DNA from: Rhodoferax sp.
GTDB taxonomy: Bacteria > Pseudomonadota > Gammaproteobacteria > Burkholderiales > Burkholderiaceae_C
Direction: 5' to 3'
Assembly: GCA_028711355.1 (NCBI GenBank)
Contig: JAQTSL010000016.1
Coordinates: 1 to 23,957 of the forward strand
DNA length: 23,957 nucleotides
Shown: positions 13,690 through 22,399 of the stretch, one piece after another
How positions within the stretch are numbered: the stretch's first letter is position 1
How the letters are laid out: each line of letters begins with the position of its first letter
Program-made: the position numbers and the translations under genes
The notes under the pieces: generated by a model
The model's input: the letters and a program-made list of their open reading frames with translations, nothing else
Told to the model about the DNA's origin: nothing
Database searches by the model: none

Positions 13690-15051
13690 TCAGGGCACCT
13701 GCGGCCCCAACACCACCGTGACCATGGTGGCGGGCTGTAGCTTGCGCGCAAAGGCACTGCGAATATCGGCCACCGACACTTTGGCAACTTGTTGCGTCCA
13801 ACTTTCCAGATAGTCCAGCGGCAGTTCATTCCAGGCGATGTTGGCCACGTTGCTGAGCAATTTGCGGTTGCTGTCAATCAGCAAGGCAAAACCACCAATC
13901 AAGTGGTCTTTGGCCGCCTTCAGTTCCTCCTCGGTCGGTCCGTTGGCGACAAACTGCGCCAGTACCTGGCGTGACACTTGCACCGCCTGCGCGGCCTGAT
14001 CGGGTCGGGTTTCCAGCCCGATGGTGAACGCCCCCGCGTGCAGCCCGGGCCCGAAAGCGCTATAGACGCTGTAACTCAGACCGCGCTTTTCGCGCACCTC
14101 GTTGGTCAAGCGCGAGACAAAACCGCCACCACCCAGGATGTAATTGCCCACCGTCAGCGCAAAATGATCCGGGTCGGCGCGCTTGTAACCCGGTTGCCCG
14201 ATCAGCACGTGCGCCTGCGCCGATTTGAACGGGATGTTCAGCTCTACCGGCGTGGCCAACGGCGAGACCTCGGGTAGTTTCGGCGGGGCGGCACAGCCAG
14301 TCGCAACGCCATGGCCTGCCAGCGGCGCCAGCATCTGTAGCACCAGCGCGTCAGCCTGCGCCCGATCGACCGCGCCAACCACCGTCACCTTGGCCCGACA
14401 AGGCTGGATCAGCGCGCGGTAAAACGCTTGCATATCGGTCACCGCGATGCGTCCCAACGTGGCTTCGGTGGTATCAAACCCATACGGATGGCTGCCATAG
14501 ACGGCCTGCGAAAAAGCGCGTCCGGCCAGCGTGCCAGGCCGGGTATTGGCCTCTTTGATGGCAGCCACCCACGAATCACGCTCACGCAGCCAGACGTCTG
14601 CCGCAAACGCCGGGTTTGCCAATTGCCGCGCCGCCAGTTGCACGGCACGCGGTAACAAATCAGGATAGGTCAGGCTACGCAACGCAAAGCTCATGCGGTC
14701 GCCACTGGCCTGGACGGTGAAACTCGCCCCCAGATCGGCCCAGGCTTCACCCAGCGCGTTTTCATCGAGCCCCGCTGTACCGTCTTGGCTGGCCCGCACG
14801 CCTTTGCTGACCATGCCCGCCGTGGCACCGGCCAGCCCGGCTTGATCGGCCGGATCGCGCCGGCCGCCCGCGTCAAAGTCAAGCTGCACGTCAAGCATTG
14901 GAATCGCCTGACTTTGCACCAAAAAAACTTGCGCGCCAGATGGCTGGGTCCAGCGCTCGATCGGAATCGCCGCCCCGGCATTTTGCAAAGAAAATAAGGC
15001 AATAGCCCAGTATAGAAGAGCGCGTACAGCTATGCTATTAGTAGTAATCAT
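13690..15051 (-). CDS. M16 family peptidase subunit lacking the zinc motif
   Basis: This is a pitrilysin/processing-peptidase-like protein of about 453 residues with an N-terminal hydrophobic signal (IAVRALLYWAIALFSLQNAGA), so it is probably periplasmic. The position where the HXXEH zinc motif should be reads GLAGATAGM, so no metal site is present. The second-domain features are kept, including the glycine-rich GNYILGGGGFVSRL and EVREKRGLSYSVYSAF (R/Y motif that in this family helps bind substrate). It follows immediately after an M16 gene that does have the motif, giving the usual active/inactive pair that forms a heterodimeric protease. The ATG at 15051 is chosen; a TTG at 15063 is the alternative. 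The substrate is unknown. Confidence 0.9.
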   Translation of the reverse strand: MITTNSIAVRALLYWAIALFSLQNAGAAIPIERWTQPSGAQVFLVQSQAIPMLDVQLDFDAGGRRDPADQAGLAGATAGMVSKGVRASQDGTAGLDENALGEAWADLGASFTVQASGDRMSFALRSLTYPDLLPRAVQLAARQLANPAFAADVWLRERDSWVAAIKEANTRPGTLAGRAFSQAVYGSHPYGFDTTEATLGRIAVTDMQAFYRALIQPCRAKVTVVGAVDRAQADALVLQMLAPLAGHGVATGCAAPPKLPEVSPLATPVELNIPFKSAQAHVLIGQPGYKRADPDHFALTVGNYILGGGGFVSRLTNEVREKRGLSYSVYSAFGPGLHAGAFTIGLETRPDQAAQAVQVSRQVLAQFVANGPTEEELKAAKDHLIGGFALLIDSNRKLLSNVANIAWNELPLDYLESWTQQVAKVSVADIRSAFARKLQPATMVTVVLGPQVP

Positions 15052-15069
15052 AGTGGCAATCAAGGGCCT

Positions 15070-16503
15070 TCAATGACGTATTGGAGCATTGGTAGTGCGT
15101 GGTTTACGGGTGCTGTCAACCGGCTGTGGCTGCAACTGCGCCACCGTCAACTGGTCATCACCAAAATAACGCTTCGCCACCGACTGCACCTGTACTGCGG
15201 TTACCGCTCGCAAGCGCTCAATCAGCCGATCGCCCGCATCCACCGACCAACCCTGCGCCCACTGCGACCCCAGCTCGCGCGCCTGGTTAAACAACGAATC
15301 TCGTTTAAATACCTCGCTGGCCACCCATTGCGTTTTGACACGCGCCAGTTCGGCTTCGGTCACGCCGTCGTTGGCGATGCGTTGCACTTGCGCGCGCAAG
15401 GCACGCTCTACCTCATCAGCCGATTTGCCGGCGATGGGCACGCCCACCAGCATGAACAACTGCGGCCCGCGACCCCATAAGCCGTTGTCTGCGCCGACGC
15501 CGTCAGCAACCCGGTCTGGCCCCTGGGTCAGAGCGCGCTCCAGGCGCGCTCCTTGGTAGCCATCCAGCACAGCCGCCAGCACCGTCAGCGCCAACGCGTC
15601 AACGTCGTCTGATGACCCTATCGCCCACTGCAACGACGGTACTTTGAAAGCCAGCGTCACCTTGGCTTGCTCGGCGGGTGCCTTGAACACCAGCCGTTTG
15701 ATACCCGCCTGCACTGGTTCGGTGCGGGGTTTGCGCGTTGGCACCGATTGGGCTGGCAACACCCCGTAATACTTTTCGGCCAGCGCACGCACCTGATCCA
15801 CATCCACGTCACCGGCCACCACCACCGCAGCGCTGGCCGGCACGTACCAGCGCCGATAAAAGTCGCGTGCATCGTCGGGGCTCAACGCGTCCAGATCGCT
15901 CATCCAGCCGATGATCGGACGCCGATAGGGCGAGGCGACAAACGCGGTGGCGTTGAGCGCCTCATGCAACAAAGCGATCGGATCGTCCTCGGTGCGCATA
16001 CGCCGTTCTTCCTTGACCACTTCGAGCTCGCGCCTGAATTCATCGTCGGACCATTGGTTGTTGGCAAAACGGTCGGCTTCCAGCCGCATCACATCTTCCA
16101 GACGGGCGACCGGGATTTGCTGATAGTAGCTGGTGTAGTCGTGGCTGGTAAATGCGTTCTCACGCCCGCCCAGCGCGGCCACACGGCGCGAAAACTGCCC
16201 GGCAGGAACGCTGGGGGTGCCCTTGAACATCATGTGCTCAAGCACGTGCGCCACCCCGGAGCTGCCGTCCACCTCGTCCATCGAACCGACCCGCACCCAG
16301 AGCATATGCACAGCGGTTGGAGCCCGCCGGTCGGGTTTGACGATCAGCGTCATGCCATTGCTCAATACGAATTGCTGAGCAACCATCGGTCCTGGCGTCG
16401 GCGCAGCCGCTAGACCGGTAGTGGTAGTGATCAAAAGAACAGAAAATACAGAGCAAAGAAAGGAAAAATAAAAATGTGTAGTGCGGGGGGTGTATCGTTT
16501 CAT
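15070..16503 (-). CDS. M16 family zinc metallopeptidase, catalytic subunit
   Basis: This 477-residue protein starts with a signal peptide (basic MKRYTPR, then FYFSFLCSVFSVLLITTTTGLAAA), so it should be exported. The inverted zinc motif HVLEH is at residues 86-90, and the third ligand is Glu165 in LEVVKEERR, the expected HXXEH-X74-E spacing. A second, non-catalytic M16 domain follows. ATG 16503 is favoured because it starts right at the signal peptide; a GTG six codons upstream lacks a case. It is divergent from ftsY across 29 bp and is followed 18 bp downstream by the non-catalytic partner, which suggests a two-gene unit encoding one clamp-shaped protease. The specific substrate cannot be told from sequence. 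Confidence 0.95.
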   Translation of the reverse strand: MKRYTPRTTHFYFSFLCSVFSVLLITTTTGLAAAPTPGPMVAQQFVLSNGMTLIVKPDRRAPTAVHMLWVRVGSMDEVDGSSGVAHVLEHMMFKGTPSVPAGQFSRRVAALGGRENAFTSHDYTSYYQQIPVARLEDVMRLEADRFANNQWSDDEFRRELEVVKEERRMRTEDDPIALLHEALNATAFVASPYRRPIIGWMSDLDALSPDDARDFYRRWYVPASAAVVVAGDVDVDQVRALAEKYYGVLPAQSVPTRKPRTEPVQAGIKRLVFKAPAEQAKVTLAFKVPSLQWAIGSSDDVDALALTVLAAVLDGYQGARLERALTQGPDRVADGVGADNGLWGRGPQLFMLVGVPIAGKSADEVERALRAQVQRIANDGVTEAELARVKTQWVASEVFKRDSLFNQARELGSQWAQGWSVDAGDRLIERLRAVTAVQVQSVAKRYFGDDQLTVAQLQPQPVDSTRKPRTTNAPIRH

Positions 16504-16532
16504 AGAATGCGTTGATACCACAAAGCGCCTAA

Positions 16533-17612
16533 ATGTTCAGCTTTTTCAAAAAAAAACCTTCTGCCGTTGCCCCAACGCCCAGCCCTGGCGCAGGGTCGCC
16601 TGCGGTTTCGATGTCAGTCGCTACGGCTGGCCTTGGCGCAGCGCCGTTTTCGGCCCCTGGCGAGGCGCCTACACAGCGCCAGTCCTGGCTCGCCAAGCTG
16701 AAGGCTGGTTTGCGCAAGACTGGTGCCAGCATCGCTACGGTCTTCAACGGAACGCAGATTGACGACGCCCTGTACGAAGACCTCGAGGCCGCTCTGCTGA
16801 TGGCCGACACCGGTGTCAAAGCTACTGCGCACCTGCTGGAAGACCTCAAGCGACGCGTCAAGGACACTCGCACCAGCGACCCGGCGCAAGTCAGAGAACT
16901 GTTGATTGATGCGCTCACGCAACTGCTCACCCCTTTGCAAAAACCGCTGGTAATTGGTCAATTCAAGCCCACCGTCATCATGGTGGCAGGTGTCAATGGC
17001 GCCGGCAAAACCACCTCCATTGGCAAACTGACCCGCCATCTGGCCGCATCAGGTGTCAGCGTGCTACTGGCTGCGGCCGACACGTTCAGAGCCGCTGCAC
17101 GCGAGCAGCTTGGGGTCTGGGCCGACCGCAACACCGTCGATATCATCAGCCAGGACGGCGGCGATCCGGCTGCCGTCTCGTTTGACGCTGTCAGCGCTGG
17201 CAAGGCGCGTGGCCGCGATGTGGTACTGGTGGACACCGCCGGGCGTCTGCCAACCCAGTTGCATCTGATGGAAGAATTGCGCAAAATCAAGCGGGTAGTG
17301 CAAAAAACCGGGCCTGTGCAATGCGCGGGTGATGCGTCATCGGTGCCTGACAGCACGCCCCCGCACGAGATTTTATTGGTGATCGACGGCAACACCGGAC
17401 AAAACGCGCTCAACCAGGTCAAGGCGTTTGACGACGCACTGGGCCTGACCGGCCTGATCGTCACCAAACTCGACGGCACCGCCAAAGGTGGTGTGCTGGC
17501 GGCGATCGCGCGCGAACGACCGCTACCGGTCTATTTCATTGGCGTCGGTGAACAGCTTGAAGACCTTGAAACCTTTAACGCCCGCGAGTTTGCTCAGGCA
17601 CTGCTGTCATGA
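16533..17612 (+). CDS. ftsY: Signal recognition particle receptor FtsY
   Basis: FtsY is the membrane-associated SRP receptor GTPase that docks SRP-ribosome complexes for co-translational insertion. The 359-residue form has a short Ala/Pro/Ser-rich N-terminus beginning MFSFFKKKPS (lipid-binding type, without the long acidic A domain of E. coli), an N domain (about 50-135) and a G domain with GVNGAGKTTSIGKL near 152, DTAGRLPTQ near 234 and TKLDGTAKGG (G4). A stretch of about 13 residues around 263-275 (VQCAGDASSVPDST) is inserted before PHEILLVIDGNTGQ compared with E. coli. The stop overlaps the ATG of the GGDEF gene (ATGA), an uncommon partner. Confidence 0.97.
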   Translation: MFSFFKKKPSAVAPTPSPGAGSPAVSMSVATAGLGAAPFSAPGEAPTQRQSWLAKLKAGLRKTGASIATVFNGTQIDDALYEDLEAALLMADTGVKATAHLLEDLKRRVKDTRTSDPAQVRELLIDALTQLLTPLQKPLVIGQFKPTVIMVAGVNGAGKTTSIGKLTRHLAASGVSVLLAAADTFRAAAREQLGVWADRNTVDIISQDGGDPAAVSFDAVSAGKARGRDVVLVDTAGRLPTQLHLMEELRKIKRVVQKTGPVQCAGDASSVPDSTPPHEILLVIDGNTGQNALNQVKAFDDALGLTGLIVTKLDGTAKGGVLAAIARERPLPVYFIGVGEQLEDLETFNAREFAQALLS

Positions 17613-18664
17613 CCAGCATCGTAGGCCAGCTTGCCGACCTCACCTCGCTGCGCGACCGCCAGTCGCTCGTTATAGCGCTGGCCACCACCTTGCACGATCT
17701 GCTGCAACCCAGCCAGGTGCTGATCGTGCGTCGCGTCGGTCCGCCCGACAATGAACGCTGGCTGACCAGCGCCAGCCTCATCAATGGCTTGGCGCAGACC
17801 AGCGACGCCAGTGCCTGGGCCGATCTGGACGAACTTCCGTCGGCCGACCAGTTCCCGGTGCGTCAGCAAGTGCTGGCACAACGTCTGCCAATAGTGGCGC
17901 AATCGGCCAACCAGGCCAGCGTCTTTCCGCTGATCAGTGCCACTGGCACGGCAGCCGTGCTCGAACTTTGGTGCGCCCAACCACTAGCGGCCGACCAGTT
18001 GCGACTGATTGACGGCGTGCTTCGCCTGTTTTTGAATTTCCAGGACCTGCTGGACTATGGCGAGCGCGACGCGCTGACCGAATTACTCAACCGCAAGACC
18101 TTTGACGGTGCTTTCCTGAAAGCCACCGTTGCGGTAGAGCCGCTCGCTGACAGCGTCCTTGACAATGACCGGCGCCAAACCACAGCCGACGCAGAGGTCT
18201 CAGCAGCCGGCGCAAGCTACTGGCTGGCGATGCTTGACATTGACCATTTCAAGCGTGTCAACGACAACTTTGGCCACCTGATCGGCGACGAGGTGCTGCT
18301 GCTGCTGGCACGCCTGATGCGTCAGACCTTTCGCATCCATGATCAGTTGTACCGCTTTGGCGGTGAAGAGTTTCTGGTCCTGATGCGCTGCCCCCAAGCC
18401 GAACAGGCCAGAAATGCACTGGAGCGCCTGCGCACTGGCACCGAAAGTCATCGCTTTCCACAGGTTGGCCAGATCACTGTCAGCATCGGTTTCACCCTGG
18501 TACGCCACGGCGACTCGCCCAGCAACGCGATTGAGCGCGCGGACAAGGCGGTGTACTATGCCAAAGAGCACGGGCGCAATCAGGTCTGCGGTTTCGAGGA
18601 ACTGATGGCACAGGGCAAATTGGCTGTAGAGCCAGACAACGTTGGCGATATTGAACTGTTTTGA
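17609..18664 (+). CDS. Diguanylate cyclase with GGEEF active site
   Basis: The product (351 residues) should make cyclic di-GMP from two GTP. A GGDEF domain occupies about 150-335: DALTELLNR, the metal/substrate segment LDIDHFKRVNDNFGHLIGDEVL, and the active-site loop GGEEF near 251-255. An RIHD sequence sits five residues before GGEEF, the position of the inhibitory RxxD I-site. The N-terminal 150 residues resemble a GAF-like sensor but I cannot name it. About 15 extra residues lie between the NRKTF and LDIDHF segments. No signal peptide or membrane segment is evident, so it is cytoplasmic. It overlaps the ftsY stop and precedes pilC, so c-di-GMP may be made alongside pilus assembly genes; that link is inferred. 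Confidence 0.93.
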   Translation: MTSIVGQLADLTSLRDRQSLVIALATTLHDLLQPSQVLIVRRVGPPDNERWLTSASLINGLAQTSDASAWADLDELPSADQFPVRQQVLAQRLPIVAQSANQASVFPLISATGTAAVLELWCAQPLAADQLRLIDGVLRLFLNFQDLLDYGERDALTELLNRKTFDGAFLKATVAVEPLADSVLDNDRRQTTADAEVSAAGASYWLAMLDIDHFKRVNDNFGHLIGDEVLLLLARLMRQTFRIHDQLYRFGGEEFLVLMRCPQAEQARNALERLRTGTESHRFPQVGQITVSIGFTLVRHGDSPSNAIERADKAVYYAKEHGRNQVCGFEELMAQGKLAVEPDNVGDIELF

Positions 18665-18706
18665 CGCAAACGCCGCAACTTTCCAACTCACCCGATCAGA
18701 CAACTC

Positions 18707-19924
18707 ATGGCAACTGAAAAGTCAACAACCACCAAGGAATTCATCTTCGAGTGGGAGGGCAAAGACCGCGGCGGCAAGCAGGTTCGCGGTGAAACCCGTG
18801 CCGCTGGCGAAAACCAGGTTCGGGCCGCGTTGCGACGTCAGGGCGTGATCGCCAACAAAATCAAAAAAAGGCGCAGCAGCGCCGGTCGCCCGATCAAGTC
18901 CAAAGACTTGGCGATCTTTACGCGGCAGCTCGCCACCATGATGAAGGCCGGAGTCCCCTTGCTACAGGCGTTTGACATTGTCGGACGCGGCAACCCCAAC
19001 CCGAGCGTGGCGCGCCTGTTAAGCGACATCCGCAGTGACGTCGAAACCGGTACCTCGTTGTCGGTGGCGTTTCGCAAATACCCGATGTATTTTGACGCGT
19101 TGTATTGCAACCTGGTCGAAGCCGGTGAGGCCGCCGGTATCCTGGACCAGTTGCTCGACCGGTTGGCGGTTTATATGGAAAAGACCGAGGCCATGAAGTC
19201 CAAGATCAAATCGGCGCTGATGTACCCGATCTCGGTGTTGATCGTGGCTTTTGTCGTCACCGCAGTGATCATGATTTTTGTCGTGCCATCGTTCAAAGAG
19301 GTGTTCACCAGCTTTGGCGCCGATCTGCCAGCCCCTACCCTGGCCGTGATCGCCATGAGTGAAATTTTTGTTCAATATTGGTGGCTGATTTTTGGCGGTA
19401 TTGGCGGCGGTTTTTACTTTTTCATGCAGGCCTGGAAGCGCAGCGTCAAGATGCAACACGTGATGGACCGGATGATGCTGAAGATGCCGATCTTTGGTGT
19501 GCTGGTTGACAAGTCCTGCGTGGCACGCTGGACCCGCACGCTATCGACCATGTTTGCCGCCGGTGTACCGTTGGTCGAAGCGCTCGATTCGGTCGGCGGT
19601 GCGTCGGGCAATTCAGTCTATGAATTGGCCACGCTCAAAATCCAGCAACAGGTTTCCACCGGCACCGCGCTGACTGCGGCCATGACCGATGTCAACCTGT
19701 TTCCCAGCATGGTGCTACAGATGTGCGCGATCGGCGAAGAATCTGGTTCGATCGATCATATGCTGGGCAAAGCCGCCGACTTTTTCGAATCCGAGGTCGA
19801 TGACATGGTGGCCGGTATTTCCAGCCTGATGGAGCCGATCATCATCGTCATCCTGGGCACCCTGATCGGCGGCATTGTGGTGGCAATGTACCTGCCGATC
19901 TTCAAATTGGGGCAAGTCGTTTGA
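18707..19924 (+). CDS. pilC: Type IV pilus inner-membrane platform protein PilC
   Basis: PilC is the polytopic inner-membrane protein on which the type IV pilus machine assembles pilin with the ATPases PilB and PilT. The 405-residue protein has two T2SF domains (about 70-195 and 275-397), each beginning with the LATMMKAGVPLLQAFDIV/ LSTMFAAGVPLVEALDSV pattern and containing the ESG/EAG turn. Hydrophobic segments near 178-196, 222-240 and 376-398 are the membrane anchors. pilD follows with stop/start overlap TGATG. No pilB is present directly upstream, where many Burkholderiales have it; the GGDEF gene is there instead, 42 bp away. No good ribosome site precedes ATG 18707. Confidence 0.97.
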   Translation: MATEKSTTTKEFIFEWEGKDRGGKQVRGETRAAGENQVRAALRRQGVIANKIKKRRSSAGRPIKSKDLAIFTRQLATMMKAGVPLLQAFDIVGRGNPNPSVARLLSDIRSDVETGTSLSVAFRKYPMYFDALYCNLVEAGEAAGILDQLLDRLAVYMEKTEAMKSKIKSALMYPISVLIVAFVVTAVIMIFVVPSFKEVFTSFGADLPAPTLAVIAMSEIFVQYWWLIFGGIGGGFYFFMQAWKRSVKMQHVMDRMMLKMPIFGVLVDKSCVARWTRTLSTMFAAGVPLVEALDSVGGASGNSVYELATLKIQQQVSTGTALTAAMTDVNLFPSMVLQMCAIGEESGSIDHMLGKAADFFESEVDDMVAGISSLMEPIIIVILGTLIGGIVVAMYLPIFKLGQVV

Positions 19925-20766
19925 TGCCGCTGTCACCGGAGATCGAGGCCGCCTTGCTGGGTTTGCTGGGGCTGCTGATCGGCAGTTTCCTGAACGTCGT
20001 GATCTACCGTTTGCCGGTCATGCTCAATGCCCGCTGGAAGGCCGAATGTGCCGATCTGCAAGGTCAGGCTCAGCCTGCCGGGGCGGTGTTCAACTTAGCG
20101 GTGCCGCGCTCACGCTGCCAGTCCTGCGGGCACACCTTGTCCTGGTTTGACAACATCCCGGTCTTAAGCTATTTGGTACTGCGCGGACGCTGCCGCCATT
20201 GCCAGGCACCGGTGAGCCTGCGTTACCCCGCCATTGAGCTCGCCACCGGCGCGCTGTTTTTCTGGTGCGGCTGGCACTGGGGTGGCAACGCCGCCGCGCT
20301 GGTCTGGTGCGGTTTTGCCGCCGCGTTGCTGGCGCTGGCCATGATCGACTGGGACACCACCTTGCTGCCCGACGACATCACACTGCCTCTGTTGTGGGCC
20401 GGGCTGATCGCTGCAGCGCTGCACCTGACCGGCATGGAACTGGCGGACGCCGTGTGGGGCGCCGTGGGCGGGTATGGGTCGCTGTGGCTGATCTATTGGG
20501 CGTTCAAACTGATTACCGGCAAGGAAGGCATGGGGTTTGGCGACTTCAAACTGTTTGCCGCACTGGGCGCCTGGTTTGGCTGGCAGGCGCTGATCCCGAT
20601 CATTCTGATGGCGTCGGTGATCGGTGCGGCCATCGGCATCGCCATGAAATTTTCCAGCGCGCTGCGCGAAGGCGGCTACATTCCGTTCGGGCCGTTTTTG
20701 GCGGGGGCCGGGCTGACCGCCATGGTGTTCGGGCCACAATCCATTTTGCACATGATCGGGCTCTAA
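19924..20766 (+). CDS. pilD: Prepilin peptidase / N-methyltransferase PilD
   Basis: PilD cleaves the leader of type IV prepilins and related pseudopilins and N-methylates the new N-terminus, in the inner membrane. The 280-residue protein has the IGSFLNVVIYRLP segment, the zinc-type tetracysteine CX2C-X21-CX2C (CQSC...CRHC) of full-length PilD, and two catalytic aspartates, one in MIDWDTTLLPDD and one in GMGFGDFKLF (GXGD motif). Several hydrophobic helices follow. Its ATG at 19924 overlaps the pilC stop (TGATG), so translation is likely coupled; a TTG one codon earlier is less likely. It precedes coaE by 3 bp, the usual pilC-pilD-coaE order. Confidence 0.97.
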   Translation: MPLSPEIEAALLGLLGLLIGSFLNVVIYRLPVMLNARWKAECADLQGQAQPAGAVFNLAVPRSRCQSCGHTLSWFDNIPVLSYLVLRGRCRHCQAPVSLRYPAIELATGALFFWCGWHWGGNAAALVWCGFAAALLALAMIDWDTTLLPDDITLPLLWAGLIAAALHLTGMELADAVWGAVGGYGSLWLIYWAFKLITGKEGMGFGDFKLFAALGAWFGWQALIPIILMASVIGAAIGIAMKFSSALREGGYIPFGPFLAGAGLTAMVFGPQSILHMIGL

Positions 20767-20769
20767 GCT

Positions 20770-21414
20770 GTGGTCGAGACCGTTCGCTGGGGGCTAACGG
20801 GCGGCATTGGCTCGGGCAAAAGCACCGTCGCGGCGATGCTGGCAAAGCTGGGCGCGGCGGTGATCGACGCCGACGCGATCGCACGTGCCGTCACCGGGGC
20901 TGGCGGCGCGGCGGTTGTCGCTATCGGTCAGGCGTTCGGCAGCGAATTCATCGACACCAGCGGCGCCTTGGACCGCGACCGGATGCGGGCGTTGGCCTAC
21001 GCCGAGCCCAACGCCCGCAAACGCCTGGAGGCCATCGTCCACCCGTTGGTCGGGCAACACACCCGACAACAGGCAGCCACCGCAGAGGCGGCGGGCTATC
21101 GCCACCTGGTGTTTGACGTCCCGTTGCTGGTGGAATCCGGGCATTGGCGCGCCCGCGTTGACCGCGTGCTGGTAATCGACTGCGGAGCCGACACCCAAAC
21201 CCTGCGTGTCATGGCGCGCAGTGCCCTGAGCCGCTCACAAGTGCAGGATATTCTGGCGGCCCAGGCTGACCGTCTGCACCGTCTGAGGGCAGCCGATGCA
21301 GTGATCTGCAACGACGGCATCACGCTTGACACTTTATCGAGCCAGGTGCAGTCGCTGGCACAGCGCTTCGGGCTATCATCGCCACACTCTCCAGCCACTG
21401 AAACACCAGCGTGA
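20770..21414 (+). CDS. coaE: Dephospho-CoA kinase CoaE
   Basis: CoaE catalyses the last step of coenzyme A synthesis, phosphorylating the 3' hydroxyl of dephospho-CoA with ATP. The 214-residue protein has the P-loop GGIGSGKST near residues 10-18, the DADAIARAVT block, the HPLVGQ segment and the DVPLLVESG lid/substrate region. Translation appears to begin with GTG at 20770, three bases after the pilD stop; there is no strong ribosome site, which fits coupling to pilD. The stop overlaps the zapD GTG. The linkage with pilD and zapD is standard in proteobacteria. Confidence 0.96.
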   Translation: MVETVRWGLTGGIGSGKSTVAAMLAKLGAAVIDADAIARAVTGAGGAAVVAIGQAFGSEFIDTSGALDRDRMRALAYAEPNARKRLEAIVHPLVGQHTRQQAATAEAAGYRHLVFDVPLLVESGHWRARVDRVLVIDCGADTQTLRVMARSALSRSQVQDILAAQADRLHRLRAADAVICNDGITLDTLSSQVQSLAQRFGLSSPHSPATETPA

Positions 21415-22166
21415 TCCTCTACGAATACCCATTGCAAGAACGCATCCGCACTTACCTGCGGCTGGAACATCTTTTTAGCCGACTGGGCCAGTTGACGCTA
21501 CGCATGGACGCGTTGGACCACCACTTTGCACTGGTGACGCTGTTCGAGATCATCGAAGTTGCCGCGCGCGCCGACCTCAAATCAGATCTGCTCAAAGACC
21601 TTGACAAGCAAAAGCACACGCTCGAAGGCTACCGCGGCAACCCGGCCATTGCCGAACCCGCACTGAACAAAATCATCGCCGATTTTGACCAGTGCTTTGG
21701 CGCACTCAACGCGCAGCCGGGCAAGGCCGGGCAGTCGTTGACAGACAACGACTGGCTGATGAGCATCCGCAGCCGCATTGGCATCCCTGGCGGCACCTGC
21801 GAATTTGACTTGCCGTCCTACTACGCCTGGCAACACCGCACCGGCATTTGCCGTCAGGAAGAGTTGCGCCAGTGGACCGCCACGCTGACGCCACTGGCCG
21901 ACGCGATCCACCTGCTGCTGAAACTACTGCGCGATTCAGGCGCACCGCAAAAAGTGTTTGCAAGCGCCGGACAATTTCAACAAAACCTGCCGCAGGGCCG
22001 CACCTTTTTGCTGCTGCGTGTAGCACTCGACGCCTCGCTGGCGCTGATCCCGGAAATCAGCGGCAACCGCTTGATGGTATCGGTGCGCTGGATGCGTCTG
22101 GGTGAAGGCCAGCGGCCGCAGCCAGTGACCGAAGATGTCGCTTTTGAACTGGCGCTGTGCGCATGA
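21411..22166 (+). CDS. zapD: Cell division protein ZapD
   Basis: ZapD binds and cross-links FtsZ filaments and supports Z-ring stability at mid-cell. The 251-residue protein begins MILYEYPLQERIRTYLRLEHLF, the characteristic family start, and shows the DWLMSIRSRIGIPGGTCEFDLPSYYAWQH segment and a C-terminal beta-rich domain ending in VAFELALC. The length agrees with the family (about 250). It uses GTG 21411, overlapping the coaE stop (GTGA), and its own stop overlaps the yacG start (ATGA). This coaE-zapD-yacG string is well conserved. Confidence 0.97.
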   Translation: MILYEYPLQERIRTYLRLEHLFSRLGQLTLRMDALDHHFALVTLFEIIEVAARADLKSDLLKDLDKQKHTLEGYRGNPAIAEPALNKIIADFDQCFGALNAQPGKAGQSLTDNDWLMSIRSRIGIPGGTCEFDLPSYYAWQHRTGICRQEELRQWTATLTPLADAIHLLLKLLRDSGAPQKVFASAGQFQQNLPQGRTFLLLRVALDASLALIPEISGNRLMVSVRWMRLGEGQRPQPVTEDVAFELALCA

Positions 22167-22366
22167 CGCAGGCAGGCGATCCCCCCATCGCAGAACGGGT
22201 GGTGACCTGCCCGGCGTGTGGCGGTGCCAGCATTTATGCCAGCAGCAATCCGTTTCGGCCGTTTTGTTGCGCGCGCTGTCGTCAACTGGACCTGGGGGCC
22301 TGGGCCAGCGAACGTTTCAAGCTCAATGTTGAACCATCGCCCACGCCGGTCGATGACGCGCAGTGA
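22163..22366 (+). CDS. yacG: DNA gyrase inhibitor YacG (zinc-binding)
   Basis: YacG is a small zinc protein that in E. coli binds GyrB and inhibits DNA gyrase. The 67-residue product has the zinc site CPACGG...FRPFCCARCRQLDLGAW, with CX2C and CX3C pairs about 20 residues apart, and the family-specific DLGAWASERF stretch. ATG 22163 overlaps the zapD stop and is preferred over a GTG two codons upstream. It belongs with coaE and zapD. ybeY follows after 33 bp rather than the NUDIX gene often seen in this position. Confidence 0.95.
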   Translation: MTQAGDPPIAERVVTCPACGGASIYASSNPFRPFCCARCRQLDLGAWASERFKLNVEPSPTPVDDAQ

Positions 22367-22399
22367 CCGCTGGCTAACGCCTGAAGCGCGCAACCCGTC

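Noticed and set aside
17609..18664. pilB (pilus extension ATPase) in front of pilC
   Set aside because: No Walker A/B or secretion ATPase motifs are present; the GGEEF site shows it is a diguanylate cyclase.
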